From Alteromonadaceae bacterium 2753L.S.0a.02 (GTDB lineage Bacteria; Pseudomonadota; Gammaproteobacteria; Pseudomonadales; Cellvibrionaceae), in the NCBI GenBank assembly GCA_007827375.1, contig VISH01000002.1:3125001-3189000 (forward strand): DNA of 64,000 bases, given 5' to 3'. This document shows, piece by piece, positions 37,269 through 45,048 of this stretch. The first letter of the stretch is position 1. Every line of letters begins with the position of its first letter. Below the pieces are notes generated by a model, which worked only from the letters and a program-made list of their open reading frames with translations, ran no database searches and was not told the origin of the DNA. Both the position numbers and the translations under genes were made by a program.

Positions 37269-38015
37269 CTAAAACAAATTGGCGATAGAATCGAGTACCA
37301 AAGCTCCCTCGGGTAAGCGATTCTCATCGCCATTTTGATATTTACCGGTCTTTACCAGGCAACCCTGCAAGCCCGCACTGAGAGCCCCCAATACATCGCC
37401 TTCGACGTCATCGCCCACCATCAAACATTCTTGTGGTGTCAATGAAGTTGATTTAACAACTTCAGCAAAAAAGCTAGCACTGGGCTTGCCCATTATTATT
37501 GCGTCACAATCCGCGGCCCAACATACAGCCCGCACGAAGCCACCGGCATCCATTTGTAAACCGTGTTCGGTTTGAAAATATTTGTTCATTCCAATTGCAA
37601 CCAATGGCGCGCCAGATTTACACAATTGAAAAGCTTGGTTTAAGTTGGCATAGCTGAGACCGTCGCGGGCATCTCCGATGACCACACAATTGGGATGCGC
37701 TTGAATCACACCGTCAAAGTCACTGACGATTGCCTGGTGTACTAAAAGGAAAGGACGCAGATTATTGTTGAGGATATAGGCGCGCGCTGCAGCTGGTGCG
37801 GTAAAGAGTTCTTCCGGGCGTGCATCAAGACCCAGTGCGGCCAATTTGTCGAGAACGGCCAGTGTACTTTTAGTGGCGGTATTGGTAACAAAGCGCAGTA
37901 CAATTTTCATTTCACGCGCTGTTTCAATGGCCTCCCGGGCACCCTTTACTAAAGTATTGCCTTCGTAAACCACACCGCTTAAATCAAGGAATAAGCCACG
38001 AAATTGCCTGTCCAT
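37269..38015 (-). CDS. HAD-IIA family phosphatase, LHPP-like
   Basis: 248 residues from the ATG at 38015, which has GGAGG upstream (the frame continues to 38066 without a site). Motif I is LFLDLSGVVYEG, where Ser replaces the second Asp, as in LHPP-type HAD-IIA proteins; FVTNTATKS is motif II, Lys in MGKPSASFF motif III, MVGDDVEGDVLGA motif IV. LHPP proteins hydrolyse phosphohistidine/pyrophosphate-type substrates. It faces the GH94 gene and lies beside the psp operon; no functional link is evident. Confidence 0.85.
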   Translation of the reverse strand: MDRQFRGLFLDLSGVVYEGNTLVKGAREAIETAREMKIVLRFVTNTATKSTLAVLDKLAALGLDARPEELFTAPAAARAYILNNNLRPFLLVHQAIVSDFDGVIQAHPNCVVIGDARDGLSYANLNQAFQLCKSGAPLVAIGMNKYFQTEHGLQMDAGGFVRAVCWAADCDAIIMGKPSASFFAEVVKSTSLTPQECLMVGDDVEGDVLGALSAGLQGCLVKTGKYQNGDENRLPEGALVLDSIANLF

Positions 38016-38152
38016 GATGCCTCCGCATACCATCGATTTCATTATTGCGTATGGCAAATATAGCAAGCTCAGTTTTGCGAAACAGTTATTAATGTAGAAA
38101 ACGGCAGGAAAAATTGTTTGCTTTTAAAAAGCTTAATTAGGTGACTCAGTAA

Positions 38153-38503
38153 TTAATGACGCTTGGATGTTTGTAAAATATCCGGAACCAATAAACCTAA
38201 AAAAACCAATACAAAATTAAGAACCAGCAAAACACTGACGAGATCCCCACCGATTTGGCGGAAAAAATGGAGCGATCCCATGATAACGTTCGCTCCCATA
38301 AATAGCTTCAACAACACCAAAATACAAACCGGGAGCACGATTGTTGCTATAGCGGCGATGCTAAAGCCTTTAACAAGCAGCCGACCGATTCCAACGATTT
38401 CGCACTGGGAATTACCAGCGGGTTGCCCCGACATTTGTTGGTTGCGGGGCGGCCAAACGTGGCCGCCCTCCCCGGGTTTGCAGCTAACACATTGCGTATT
38501 CAT
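38153..38503 (-). CDS. two-helix membrane protein at the end of the psp operon
   Basis: 116 residues. A polar Cys/Pro/Gly N-terminus (CVSCKPGEGGHVWPP) precedes two hydrophobic segments (about 46-68 and 86-108). It is 40 bases after pspC, on the same strand, so probably cotranscribed. It occupies the place of PspD in E. coli but I see no resemblance to PspD. Function unknown; a membrane stress accessory is inferred from context. Confidence 0.6.
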   Translation of the reverse strand: MNTQCVSCKPGEGGHVWPPRNQQMSGQPAGNSQCEIVGIGRLLVKGFSIAAIATIVLPVCILVLLKLFMGANVIMGSLHFFRQIGGDLVSVLLVLNFVLVFLGLLVPDILQTSKRH

Positions 38504-38543
38504 AGTTGGCCATCCGTAACAGTTATATCAGGTGGCTGATGGA

Positions 38544-38924
38544 TTACAGCCTATTGATCTCATCACTGAGTTTAAAACTGGGGGAAGTTACATAGGCTTC
38601 CAGCCTGCGCAACCGTTGTTCCACTTTGGTGAAGCGTTCGTGTACACCGTTGAACACCGTTTTACGTTCGTGAGAACTGCGAAACTTAGCATTCAAATTA
38701 CCGCTTTTATCGGTAAGGGTATTCGGGTCGACATCCAATACAAAATAAGCAACCCAGTAAGCGATAAATGCGACCTGCAAGGTAAAAAACAAGCACACAA
38801 TCGCCATAATGCGAATCAGCTTCACATCCACCTCGAAATAATCTGCCAGACCTGCGCAGACACCACCAATTACGCCTTTTCTGCGATTGCGGTAAAGCTT
38901 GCGATCACGTCGAAATTCGCTCAT
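38544..38924 (-). CDS. pspC: phage shock protein C
   Basis: 126 residues. The PspC domain KLYRNRRKGVIGGVCAGLADYFEVDVKLIRI is followed by a membrane segment (IMAIVCLFFTLQVAFIAYWVAYFVL) and a helical C-terminal tail with a coiled coil. PspC is an inner-membrane sensor that with PspB releases PspA/PspF control when the membrane is damaged. Its ATG overlaps the pspB stop (4 bases), showing translational coupling. Confidence 0.93.
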   Translation of the reverse strand: MSEFRRDRKLYRNRRKGVIGGVCAGLADYFEVDVKLIRIMAIVCLFFTLQVAFIAYWVAYFVLDVDPNTLTDKSGNLNAKFRSSHERKTVFNGVHERFTKVEQRLRRLEAYVTSPSFKLSDEINRL

Positions 38925-39160
38925 GCCTCATGCCTCCAGTTTGGGTCCTGGCGGTCGAGAATCGCCTCCAGGGTTTGAATGCGAGACTCCATGCGATCTG
39001 CCATCGCCAAAAGCTCCTCAATTTTCTTTTTGTCGGCTGCGGACTCTTCCGGTGCCACCGCCTTATTTTTCTGCTTGTAGTGCATGTACACCCAAATGGG
39101 CGCGACGAACACGCAAAAAATAATTAGCGGTGCTTCTAGCATGCCGATTAGCTGATGCAT
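38921..39160 (-). CDS. pspB: phage shock protein B
   Basis: 79 residues: one N-terminal membrane helix (LEAPLIIFCVFVAPIWVYMHY), a charged linker and a coiled coil ending near RQDPNWRHEA, the typical PspB layout. It works with PspC in the inner membrane. It lies 11 bases after pspA and overlaps pspC by four bases. Confidence 0.92.
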   Translation of the reverse strand: MHQLIGMLEAPLIIFCVFVAPIWVYMHYKQKNKAVAPEESAADKKKIEELLAMADRMESRIQTLEAILDRQDPNWRHEA

Positions 39161-39171
39161 CCTGTTGCTCC

Positions 39172-39846
39172 TTAATTAGCACTTTCTGATTTAGACTTCA
39201 CTTTTTCTTTGAGAGCGGCCAGTTGAGCCTCGATTTCCTCATCCTTGGCAAGTTGCTCGATTTCCTCCGCCAGCGACTTTTTACCCAGGTCATAGGATTC
39301 CGCTTTACCCTCGATTTCGTCGAGTTTGCGCTCATAACCTTCAAGTTTCGACAATTTTTCGTCGACGGAACCGCCTTTTATAACCATGCGGACTTTAAGC
39401 TTGGAATCGGCAGTCTGACGGCGAGAAACCAATGACTTTTGACGCGCCTTCGCTTCTGCAATTTTACTCTGCAATTGGGAGATTTCATTTTCAAGGGACT
39501 GCAGATTTTCTTCAATAGAATCCAGTTCTGAATCAACATCACTGGCATCATTGTTGAAACGTAAACGCTCTGCCAAAGCGCCTTTAGCGAGATCTTCGCG
39601 ACCTTTTTGGATCGCCAGCTCGGCTTTTTGCTCCCAGCTTTCAGCTTGATCGAGCAACCACTGTTTACGTCGCAACAACTCTTTTTTATCTGCAATTGCC
39701 TTGGCGGAAACTGTACGCACCTCTACCAGGGTTTCTTCCATTTCCTGAATAATAAGGCGGACCATTTTCTCCGGGTCTTCGGCCTTATCGAGTAAGGCGT
39801 TAATGTTGGAATTAATAATGTCTGAGAATCGGGAAAAAATGCCCAT
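39172..39846 (-). CDS. pspA: phage shock protein A
   Basis: 224 residues, MGIFSRFSDIINSNINALLDKAEDPEKMVRLI being the canonical amphipathic start of PspA. The rest is helical (ESCRT-III-like), with FNNDASDVDSELDSIEENLQ and a charged C-terminus. PspA both inhibits PspF and coats damaged inner membrane. AAGGAG precedes the start. A candidate sigma-54 promoter lies upstream. It is a second PspA in this window besides 5229-5918. Confidence 0.95.
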   Translation of the reverse strand: MGIFSRFSDIINSNINALLDKAEDPEKMVRLIIQEMEETLVEVRTVSAKAIADKKELLRRKQWLLDQAESWEQKAELAIQKGREDLAKGALAERLRFNNDASDVDSELDSIEENLQSLENEISQLQSKIAEAKARQKSLVSRRQTADSKLKVRMVIKGGSVDEKLSKLEGYERKLDEIEGKAESYDLGKKSLAEEIEQLAKDEEIEAQLAALKEKVKSKSESAN

Positions 39847-39914
39847 AATCTCTTTCTCCTTGGCTACTTTGATACGAAGTTTTGAATGAAACTAAACGTT
39901 TACAGCATAGCTAT

Positions 39915-39930
39915 TACATCTATCATGCCA
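39915..39930 (-). promoter_or_regulatory. candidate sigma-54 promoter of pspABC
   Basis: On the minus strand TGGCATGATAGATGTA matches the -24/-12 pattern (TGGCAyG-N4-TTGC) well at -24 and partly at -12. It sits 69-84 bases before pspA, as expected for PspF-activated transcription. Confidence 0.55.
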
Positions 39931-39945
39931 ACTCTCTAGAGAGTT
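39930..39945. promoter_or_regulatory. perfect 16-base palindrome between pspA and pspF
   Basis: AACTCTCTAGAGAGTT adjoins the -24 element of the candidate pspA promoter. Possible operator; too close to the promoter for a typical PspF enhancer, so perhaps a second regulator. Confidence 0.4.
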
Positions 39946-40052
39946 ATAAGTTATTGTTTTTATTGATTTTTCTAAAAAACAAACAAAATTAGATTTAATC
40001 CACATGTAAAGAGATGCTATTCTTTGGCGAAAATAACCAACACATAGCCTAA

Positions 40053-41123
40053 ATGACTACTCCCAGCACAAAGCAGCTAATTGGCGAATCCAACAATTTT
40101 CTCGAAGTTCTCGATCAAGTGTCCCAGCTCACCAGCCTAAATCGCCCGGTGCTGGTTGTTGGTGAGCGCGGTACCGGTAAAGAGTTGATCGCCGAGCGCT
40201 TACACTTCCTCTCCGAACGTTGGAGCAAACCCTTAATAAAGATGAACTGCGCTGCGCTCAATCAGGAGCTTTTGGAATCAGAACTATTCGGGCATGAGGC
40301 GGGCGCATTTACAGGCGCCACCAAACGTCACGTTGGCCGTTTTGAACGCGCCGATGGCGGTACATTGTTCCTCGACGAGCTGGCTACCATGTCATTGCAG
40401 ACTCAGGAAAAACTCCTACGTTTCATTGAATATGGCGAATTTGAGCGATTGGGTGGCTCCAGCACGGTACAAGTGGATGTGCGCCTGGTTGCCGCCACCA
40501 ATGAACACCTGCCGCGTCTCGCAGATCAGAACAAATTCCGCCATGACTTGTTGGATCGCCTCGCTTTCGACGTCGTCACCCTGCCCCCGTTACGCGCGCG
40601 ACAGGAAGATATTGTGCTGCTGGCAGAACACTATGCACTTAACATGTGTAAAGAACTGCAGCGTACTTTGTTCACCGGATTTAGTCCTGAAGCACAACAA
40701 GCTCTACAAAACTACGCATGGCCGGGAAATGTTCGCGAACTGAAAAATGTAATCGAACGCAGCATTTACAGGCATGGCGACGATGAGGAACCACTGCAAG
40801 ATATTCTATTTGACCCATTCGATTCCCCCTTCAAACCCGGAATCATTGGCGACGCAGGATCATCCAAACAAGAAATGACGCAAAATAACTTAAAAGACTC
40901 GTCCGCCAACGTGTTTGATTCTCCCCAATACAATATGCAAACGCGTGTTTTCCCTTTGGATATTCAAGAGCATTTACAGGAAATAGAGACGGAATGCATA
41001 CGAGAAGCTTTGCAAAAAGCGCAATTTAACCAGCGAGAAGCCGCTAAATTATTAAAATTAAGTTACCATCAACTACGCGGCAAATTAAAAAAGTATAATT
41101 TCCTAAGCGACCAATCCGAGTAG
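40053..41123 (+). CDS. pspF: psp operon transcriptional activator PspF
   Basis: 356 residues. AAA+ enhancer-binding protein: Walker A GERGTGKE, the sigma-54 contact loop GAFTGA, Walker B GGTLFLDEL, and AWPGNVRELKN; a Fis-type HTH closes the protein (FNQREAAKLLKLSYHQLRGKLKKY). As in all PspF proteins, there is no N-terminal receiver domain. An Asp/Pro/Gln-rich linker of about 60 residues separates AAA+ and HTH. It is divergent from pspABC and activates it when PspA lets go. Confidence 0.94.
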   Translation: MTTPSTKQLIGESNNFLEVLDQVSQLTSLNRPVLVVGERGTGKELIAERLHFLSERWSKPLIKMNCAALNQELLESELFGHEAGAFTGATKRHVGRFERADGGTLFLDELATMSLQTQEKLLRFIEYGEFERLGGSSTVQVDVRLVAATNEHLPRLADQNKFRHDLLDRLAFDVVTLPPLRARQEDIVLLAEHYALNMCKELQRTLFTGFSPEAQQALQNYAWPGNVRELKNVIERSIYRHGDDEEPLQDILFDPFDSPFKPGIIGDAGSSKQEMTQNNLKDSSANVFDSPQYNMQTRVFPLDIQEHLQEIETECIREALQKAQFNQREAAKLLKLSYHQLRGKLKKYNFLSDQSE

Positions 41124-41447
41124 ACAATACGCGGCACATATGGAAACTTTTTAATCTAAAAGTCCCATTTTTAGACCGGCTGCCTATATCACAGCCAGGC
41201 AATGTGTTCATTAAGAACCAAAGCTAAGCATCCGCCAAAATTAAGCGCCACCGTAATTCTCAGATTTTACAATTGACATCAAATTTTACGTTGACTAATG
41301 CTCTCAGGTTGCTAAAGATATATTAATGACCTGCATGAAGCACCAGTAAACGCTGGAGATGTTTAGCCAGGATCGGCTGTTTCTTGTTTCAAGTGTTACC
41401 AAATTTCACTAAATCCAAAAACCAGCCGTCCCGGGAGACATTTCTTA
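41124..41447. other. intergenic region between pspF and bactofilin
   Basis: About 320 bases. A plausible sigma-70 promoter for bactofilin (TTGACA at 41273-41278, 17-base gap, TAATGC at 41296-41301) lies here, followed by a ~150-base leader with small stem-loops (CCAG-TAAACG-CTGG). No gene or known riboswitch recognised. Confidence 0.4.
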
Positions 41448-42038
41448 ATGCGCGGTTTCAAAAATAGCGATACCAGCAAACCTATCAGCGATTTTTCAAA
41501 AGGTGATTCTATGAGTGCAACCCCCATTAGCCAGCCAGCATCCGTGGCTACCCCTGTATCAGAAGCCAGTTCTCGCCCGGTAGCGACTCAACAGCAGAGC
41601 GCTCCCAGTGCAGTAATCGGCTCTAAAATTCGTTTCAAGGGCGAATTAGTCGGTGAAGAAGACTTGTTAATTCAAGGTCAGGTCGATGGCACCATCGACT
41701 TAAAAAATCACTCGTTAATTATCGGCAGCCAGGGAACCGTTAAAGCGAATGTTTTAGCAAAAACAGTGACCATTGAGGGCACAGTAGAAGGCGACCTATT
41801 TGGACAAGAGCGTATATCCATACTTGCTTCAAGTAATGTAAAAGGCAACATTGTAGCTGAACGTGTAATACTTGAAGACGGTGCGAAATTCCGCGGTTCG
41901 ATAGATATGGATGTTGAGCACCACAAAGACAAACTACAGGGAATTTCCGGCTCCTCCAGCTCCAGCTCCAGCAGCCCGACTTTCACTAAACCTGCCGCTT
42001 CCAGCCCAGAGAAATCAAAGCCCTCAGAAACTGTATAA
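41448..42038 (+). CDS. bactofilin
   Basis: 196 residues (start at 41448 with GGGAG ten bases upstream; an internal ATG at 41511 with AAGGTGA five bases upstream could give a 175-residue form). The core (about 55-155) is a bactofilin beta-helix: SKIRFKGELVGEEDLLIQGQVDGTI, HSLIIGSQGTVKANVLAKTVTIEGTVEGDLFG, with the repeated hydrophobic ladder. Both tails are Ser/Pro-rich and disordered, with an eight-serine run. Bactofilins polymerise into cytoskeletal filaments acting in cell shape, stalk or polar localisation. Confidence 0.9.
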   Translation: MRGFKNSDTSKPISDFSKGDSMSATPISQPASVATPVSEASSRPVATQQQSAPSAVIGSKIRFKGELVGEEDLLIQGQVDGTIDLKNHSLIIGSQGTVKANVLAKTVTIEGTVEGDLFGQERISILASSNVKGNIVAERVILEDGAKFRGSIDMDVEHHKDKLQGISGSSSSSSSSPTFTKPAASSPEKSKPSETV

Positions 42039-42051
42039 CCGTGTAATTTAC

Positions 42052-42079
42052 TGCCGGCTTTTTGCAAAAAAAGCCGGCA
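42052..42079 (+). terminator. hairpin between bactofilin and the methyltransferase-like gene
   Basis: TGCCGGCTTTTT pairs with AAAAAGCCGGCA around GCAA. The T-run lies within the stem, not after it. It ends 10 bases before the next start codon, where the ribosome site should be. Confidence 0.5.
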
Positions 42080-42089
42080 ACATTCCAAT

Positions 42090-43367
42090 ATGCTGCATAG
42101 GTCGCCCGGCCTTACCGCCATCTATAACGAAATAAAATCATCGCGGCGAAATCGAATACTTGATTTGGGATCGATGGTTGCTGGCAACTTCAATTTTCTG
42201 GCAAACCTTAGTTGTAAAGTTCACTTTGAAAATCTCGACGAATTTATTGATGAACACGGTAAGCTCTCATCCGGCAATCAGGTTTATCGTCTCAACAAAT
42301 TTTTATTGCAGCACGATGCCAGCGTAAAATTCGATGTAATTCTCGCATGGGATTTTCTGAACTACTTACCGCTGGAAGTGGTTGAGGCGATGTTTGTACG
42401 CTTAAATGCGTGGTGCCAACCCAACACGCTGATGCATTCTATCGGTTATTTGGGCGGAAAGATTCCTGAACACCCTGCGCGCTTCGAAATAATCGATCAG
42501 TACCATGTAAATATTCGTGCCCGAAACTTGCAGCCACGACGTGTAACAGTGCATCAAACGGCAGCGCTGTTAAAACGTATTCCAGACTATTACCTTCACA
42601 ACCATCTGATGAATGAAAAGGGTATGGTTCGCGGAATCAACGAACATGTGATGCGCTTTCAGCCAGACAACTCGCGCCGTAAGCAATTTGTATCCAGTAC
42701 TGAGATTGTTAGTTTAAAAGGCGTAAATTTAACAAACGGCACGGCACGCACCGCTTCAAAACCGCTGAATGGAGAAAAATACCGTTCACCAGCCATTAGA
42801 GAACTTTTAACGTCCACTTCAAAGAAAAACACACTGCTCGATTTGGGTAGCAAGTCGTCACATAATCTTGATTTTTGGCGTTCATATTTTCACGAAGTTT
42901 ATACCGAAGACTTGGCTTCCTCACTTCGTTGGCAAAGTAACAAATATCATTTCTCGGAAATCAACCAACCCAAACCCATCAGCGACGAAGCATTAAAGTT
43001 TGATAAATCATTGATCTTCGATACGATTATTTTTTGGGATGCGTTAAATTTTTGCGACCGCATGCAATTAACGGCCATTGGAGAGCGCTTGGGGCATCAT
43101 TGTCGTGCTGGAACCAAAATCGTATTGTTTTCCTATCTCGGGGAAAACATCCCAGAGTATCCCTTAAAATTTGAGTTGATTTCTGACTCTCATTATCGCG
43201 TTACAGAATCCCGAAAAATACGCCGGGAATCTGTAGCACTAACCACCGCTGGCATTATGAAATTAGTCCCAGGGTGGAGAATTACCAGCACACACATTTT
43301 TACACAAGGCATGAAGCCAGGAGTAGTTGAACTTATATTCGAGCAAATGCCCGCGCCAACGGTTTAA
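42090..43367 (+). CDS. tandem-duplicated methyltransferase-like protein
   Basis: 425 residues in two homologous halves. Half 1 (about 1-195): RNRILDLGSMVAGNFNFL, FDVILAWDFLNYLPLEVVEAM, SIGYLGGKIPEHPARFEIID. Half 2 (about 235-420): NTLLDLGSKSSHNLDFW, FDTIIFWDALNFCDRMQL, FSYLGENIPEYPLKFELIS. Each has the Rossmann-like order of class I SAM methyltransferases, but the glycine motif is degraded (DLGS instead of GxGxG), so binding of SAM is uncertain. No ribosome site is visible and a hairpin covers the upstream region. It follows bactofilin and may be cotranscribed. Its stop overlaps the convergent mocA-like stop. Function unknown. Confidence 0.7.
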   Translation: MLHRSPGLTAIYNEIKSSRRNRILDLGSMVAGNFNFLANLSCKVHFENLDEFIDEHGKLSSGNQVYRLNKFLLQHDASVKFDVILAWDFLNYLPLEVVEAMFVRLNAWCQPNTLMHSIGYLGGKIPEHPARFEIIDQYHVNIRARNLQPRRVTVHQTAALLKRIPDYYLHNHLMNEKGMVRGINEHVMRFQPDNSRRKQFVSSTEIVSLKGVNLTNGTARTASKPLNGEKYRSPAIRELLTSTSKKNTLLDLGSKSSHNLDFWRSYFHEVYTEDLASSLRWQSNKYHFSEINQPKPISDEALKFDKSLIFDTIIFWDALNFCDRMQLTAIGERLGHHCRAGTKIVLFSYLGENIPEYPLKFELISDSHYRVTESRKIRRESVALTTAGIMKLVPGWRITSTHIFTQGMKPGVVELIFEQMPAPTV

Positions 43368-43930
43368 ATTAAATCTAAAGGGGTATCTATATCGCGTAGA
43401 ATACCCTTGTCGTTCACCGGCACTAGCACTAAATCCTTTCGATGTGCCTCTATAATTTCACGGGCTCCCCGATCCCCGTTTAGGCAACACAGCGCGCTAA
43501 AATAACGCTTGCTAAAAAACACCGGGTGCCCTGGTGCATTGTTAAAGCTTGGTCGTACCAAAGGATTGTTGAGAGCCACGCGATGCAGCTTACGCAGTAC
43601 TTGTACTCCGATGAACGGCATGTCGGCGAGATAAATAATCCAGCCCGCCCAGTTAGGGGTGTTGGTCACACCATAAGCAATTGAATCTCCAAGGCCCGGA
43701 GAAATTCCTGGCATTACGATATTGAACGCCCGCATCGCGTTAGAAACTTGCTGAATATGTTTACCATCTGAAGATGAAACCACGGCGGTCTGGAGGTCAA
43801 GTTCAAGAACATTTGCCAGCGATGTCTCAAATAACGTCTTGCCGCTGGAAAGTTGTTGCGCAAGCTTGTTGCTGCCAAATCGGCTCGACCGACCAGCGGC
43901 CATCACGAGAACTCCAATATCATCAGCCAT
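43364..43930 (-). CDS. mocA: MocA-type molybdenum cofactor nucleotidyltransferase
   Basis: 188 residues from the ATG at 43930. NTP-transferase fold: VLVMAAGRSSRFGSNKLAQ binds nucleotide, YLADMPFIG is the metal site, GHPVFFSKRYF and GDRGAREII follow, as in MocA/CoxI-type cytidylyl- or guanylyltransferases of molybdopterin. It overlaps the xdhC stop by eight bases, so the two are coupled. It would modify the molybdenum cofactor for a xanthine-dehydrogenase-family enzyme, which is not in the window. Confidence 0.82.
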   Translation of the reverse strand: MADDIGVLVMAAGRSSRFGSNKLAQQLSSGKTLFETSLANVLELDLQTAVVSSSDGKHIQQVSNAMRAFNIVMPGISPGLGDSIAYGVTNTPNWAGWIIYLADMPFIGVQVLRKLHRVALNNPLVRPSFNNAPGHPVFFSKRYFSALCCLNGDRGAREIIEAHRKDLVLVPVNDKGILRDIDTPLDLI

Positions 43931-44909
43931 ACGAATACTGAGCGTGTTTAACAAGGTCAGCGGCAATACTCAGTGCTATTTCCGCAGGGGACTTACTTCC
44001 AATGCTAACGCCAATTGGCGCATGAAGTTTTTGCAGTAACATTTCGGGGACATCGAGTTGTCGAAGGCGCTCTCGTCGCGCAGCAGAGCTTCGTTGCGAG
44101 CCCATAGCACCAATGTAAAAAGCTTTCGAGGGTAATGCCTCCAAAAGCGCCATGTCATCTAGCCGGGGGTCATGGGATACCGCCACGATAGCGCAACTGC
44201 TATCGTTAAATTGTGCATCGACGAAACCATCCGGGTAGCGACGAATTAAATGGATATCACTGGAACACCAATATTCGCCAACATCGTCGCTGGGATCACA
44301 GACCGTAACGTCGAATTCCAGCGGGATAGCGAAATGGGCCAAGTGGTAAGCGATTTGGTTAGCCCCAATGATTAACAATTTACGCTTAGGCCCAAGGTAA
44401 ACACGAAAGGAGTTGTTATCTGTTTCAGCTTTAAAAGGTTTGCTCTGCTGCCATTCCCAAGTACCACTTTGCAGGTCGACAGTACGCGCAATACCTCGAC
44501 GCGATCGAATCGACTCAGCCAGTTCCCGCCAACGCGCCGCGTGGTCAGGCGCTAAATGCTCCACCAGGAGAGTAAGAATGCCTCCACACGGTAATTGCAC
44601 CTTTTCTGTGGCAAAGCTACTTGTTGCACTCACAGTTTCGCTTAACGGATCGCCATAACGCACAATAGTTGGATGATCTTTACAAAACTTGTCCTGCTTA
44701 AACTGGGCAATCAATGCCTCTTCAACGCAGCCACCAGATACTGAACCCACTGGGCCGCTGTTGGAACTCCACATCAGCGTTGCGCCAGGCGGCCTGGGAG
44801 AACTCCCCCAGGTGCCCACCACAGTGGCCAGCCATACATCGTTTTCATTGTTGTCGAGGTGCGCAACACATGCCTGAATAACTTGTTCGGAACTTGAATA
44901 GATTTCCAT
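43923..44909 (-). CDS. xdhC: XdhC-family molybdenum cofactor insertion protein
   Basis: About 328 residues (ATG at 44909; a TTG lies four codons earlier). N-terminal XdhC/CoxI domain with ATVVGTWGSSPRPPGA and GSVSGGCVEEALI, and a C-terminal Rossmann domain (LLIIGANQIAYHLA, then SHDPRLDDMALLEALPSKAFYIGAMGS). XdhC binds and delivers sulfurated molybdenum cofactor. Paired with mocA. A GxN motif (IGANQ) replaces the usual GxGxxG-type glycine pattern. Confidence 0.85.
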   Translation of the reverse strand: MEIYSSSEQVIQACVAHLDNNENDVWLATVVGTWGSSPRPPGATLMWSSNSGPVGSVSGGCVEEALIAQFKQDKFCKDHPTIVRYGDPLSETVSATSSFATEKVQLPCGGILTLLVEHLAPDHAARWRELAESIRSRRGIARTVDLQSGTWEWQQSKPFKAETDNNSFRVYLGPKRKLLIIGANQIAYHLAHFAIPLEFDVTVCDPSDDVGEYWCSSDIHLIRRYPDGFVDAQFNDSSCAIVAVSHDPRLDDMALLEALPSKAFYIGAMGSQRSSAARRERLRQLDVPEMLLQKLHAPIGVSIGSKSPAEIALSIAADLVKHAQYSYG

Positions 44910-44970
44910 AGAAAGCAACAAATGTTTACAAGGGTTCGCTGAAATTTAACTCAGGTTTATTGTCGCGACT

Positions 44971-44986
44971 CCGGGTAAAAACCCGG
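44971..44986. repeat. hairpin CCGGGT-AAAA-ACCCGG between lpxR and xdhC
   Basis: Perfect six-base stem, AAAA loop, no T-run. It lies upstream of xdhC and downstream of nothing transcribed toward it on that strand except lpxR's opposite side; role unclear. Confidence 0.3.
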
Positions 44987-45048
44987 TTAAACCGCGGTCA
45001 TACTCCAGTTCGTTCGTCACAAATTCCGGTTTATTCGAATACATGCAC

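Noticed and set aside
41330..41410. Possible cyclic-di-GMP riboswitch upstream of bactofilin
   Set aside because: CCAG...CTGG and nearby stems were compared from memory with the GEMM consensus; the conserved AGGGCAAACC and GACGCAAAGCC parts are absent.
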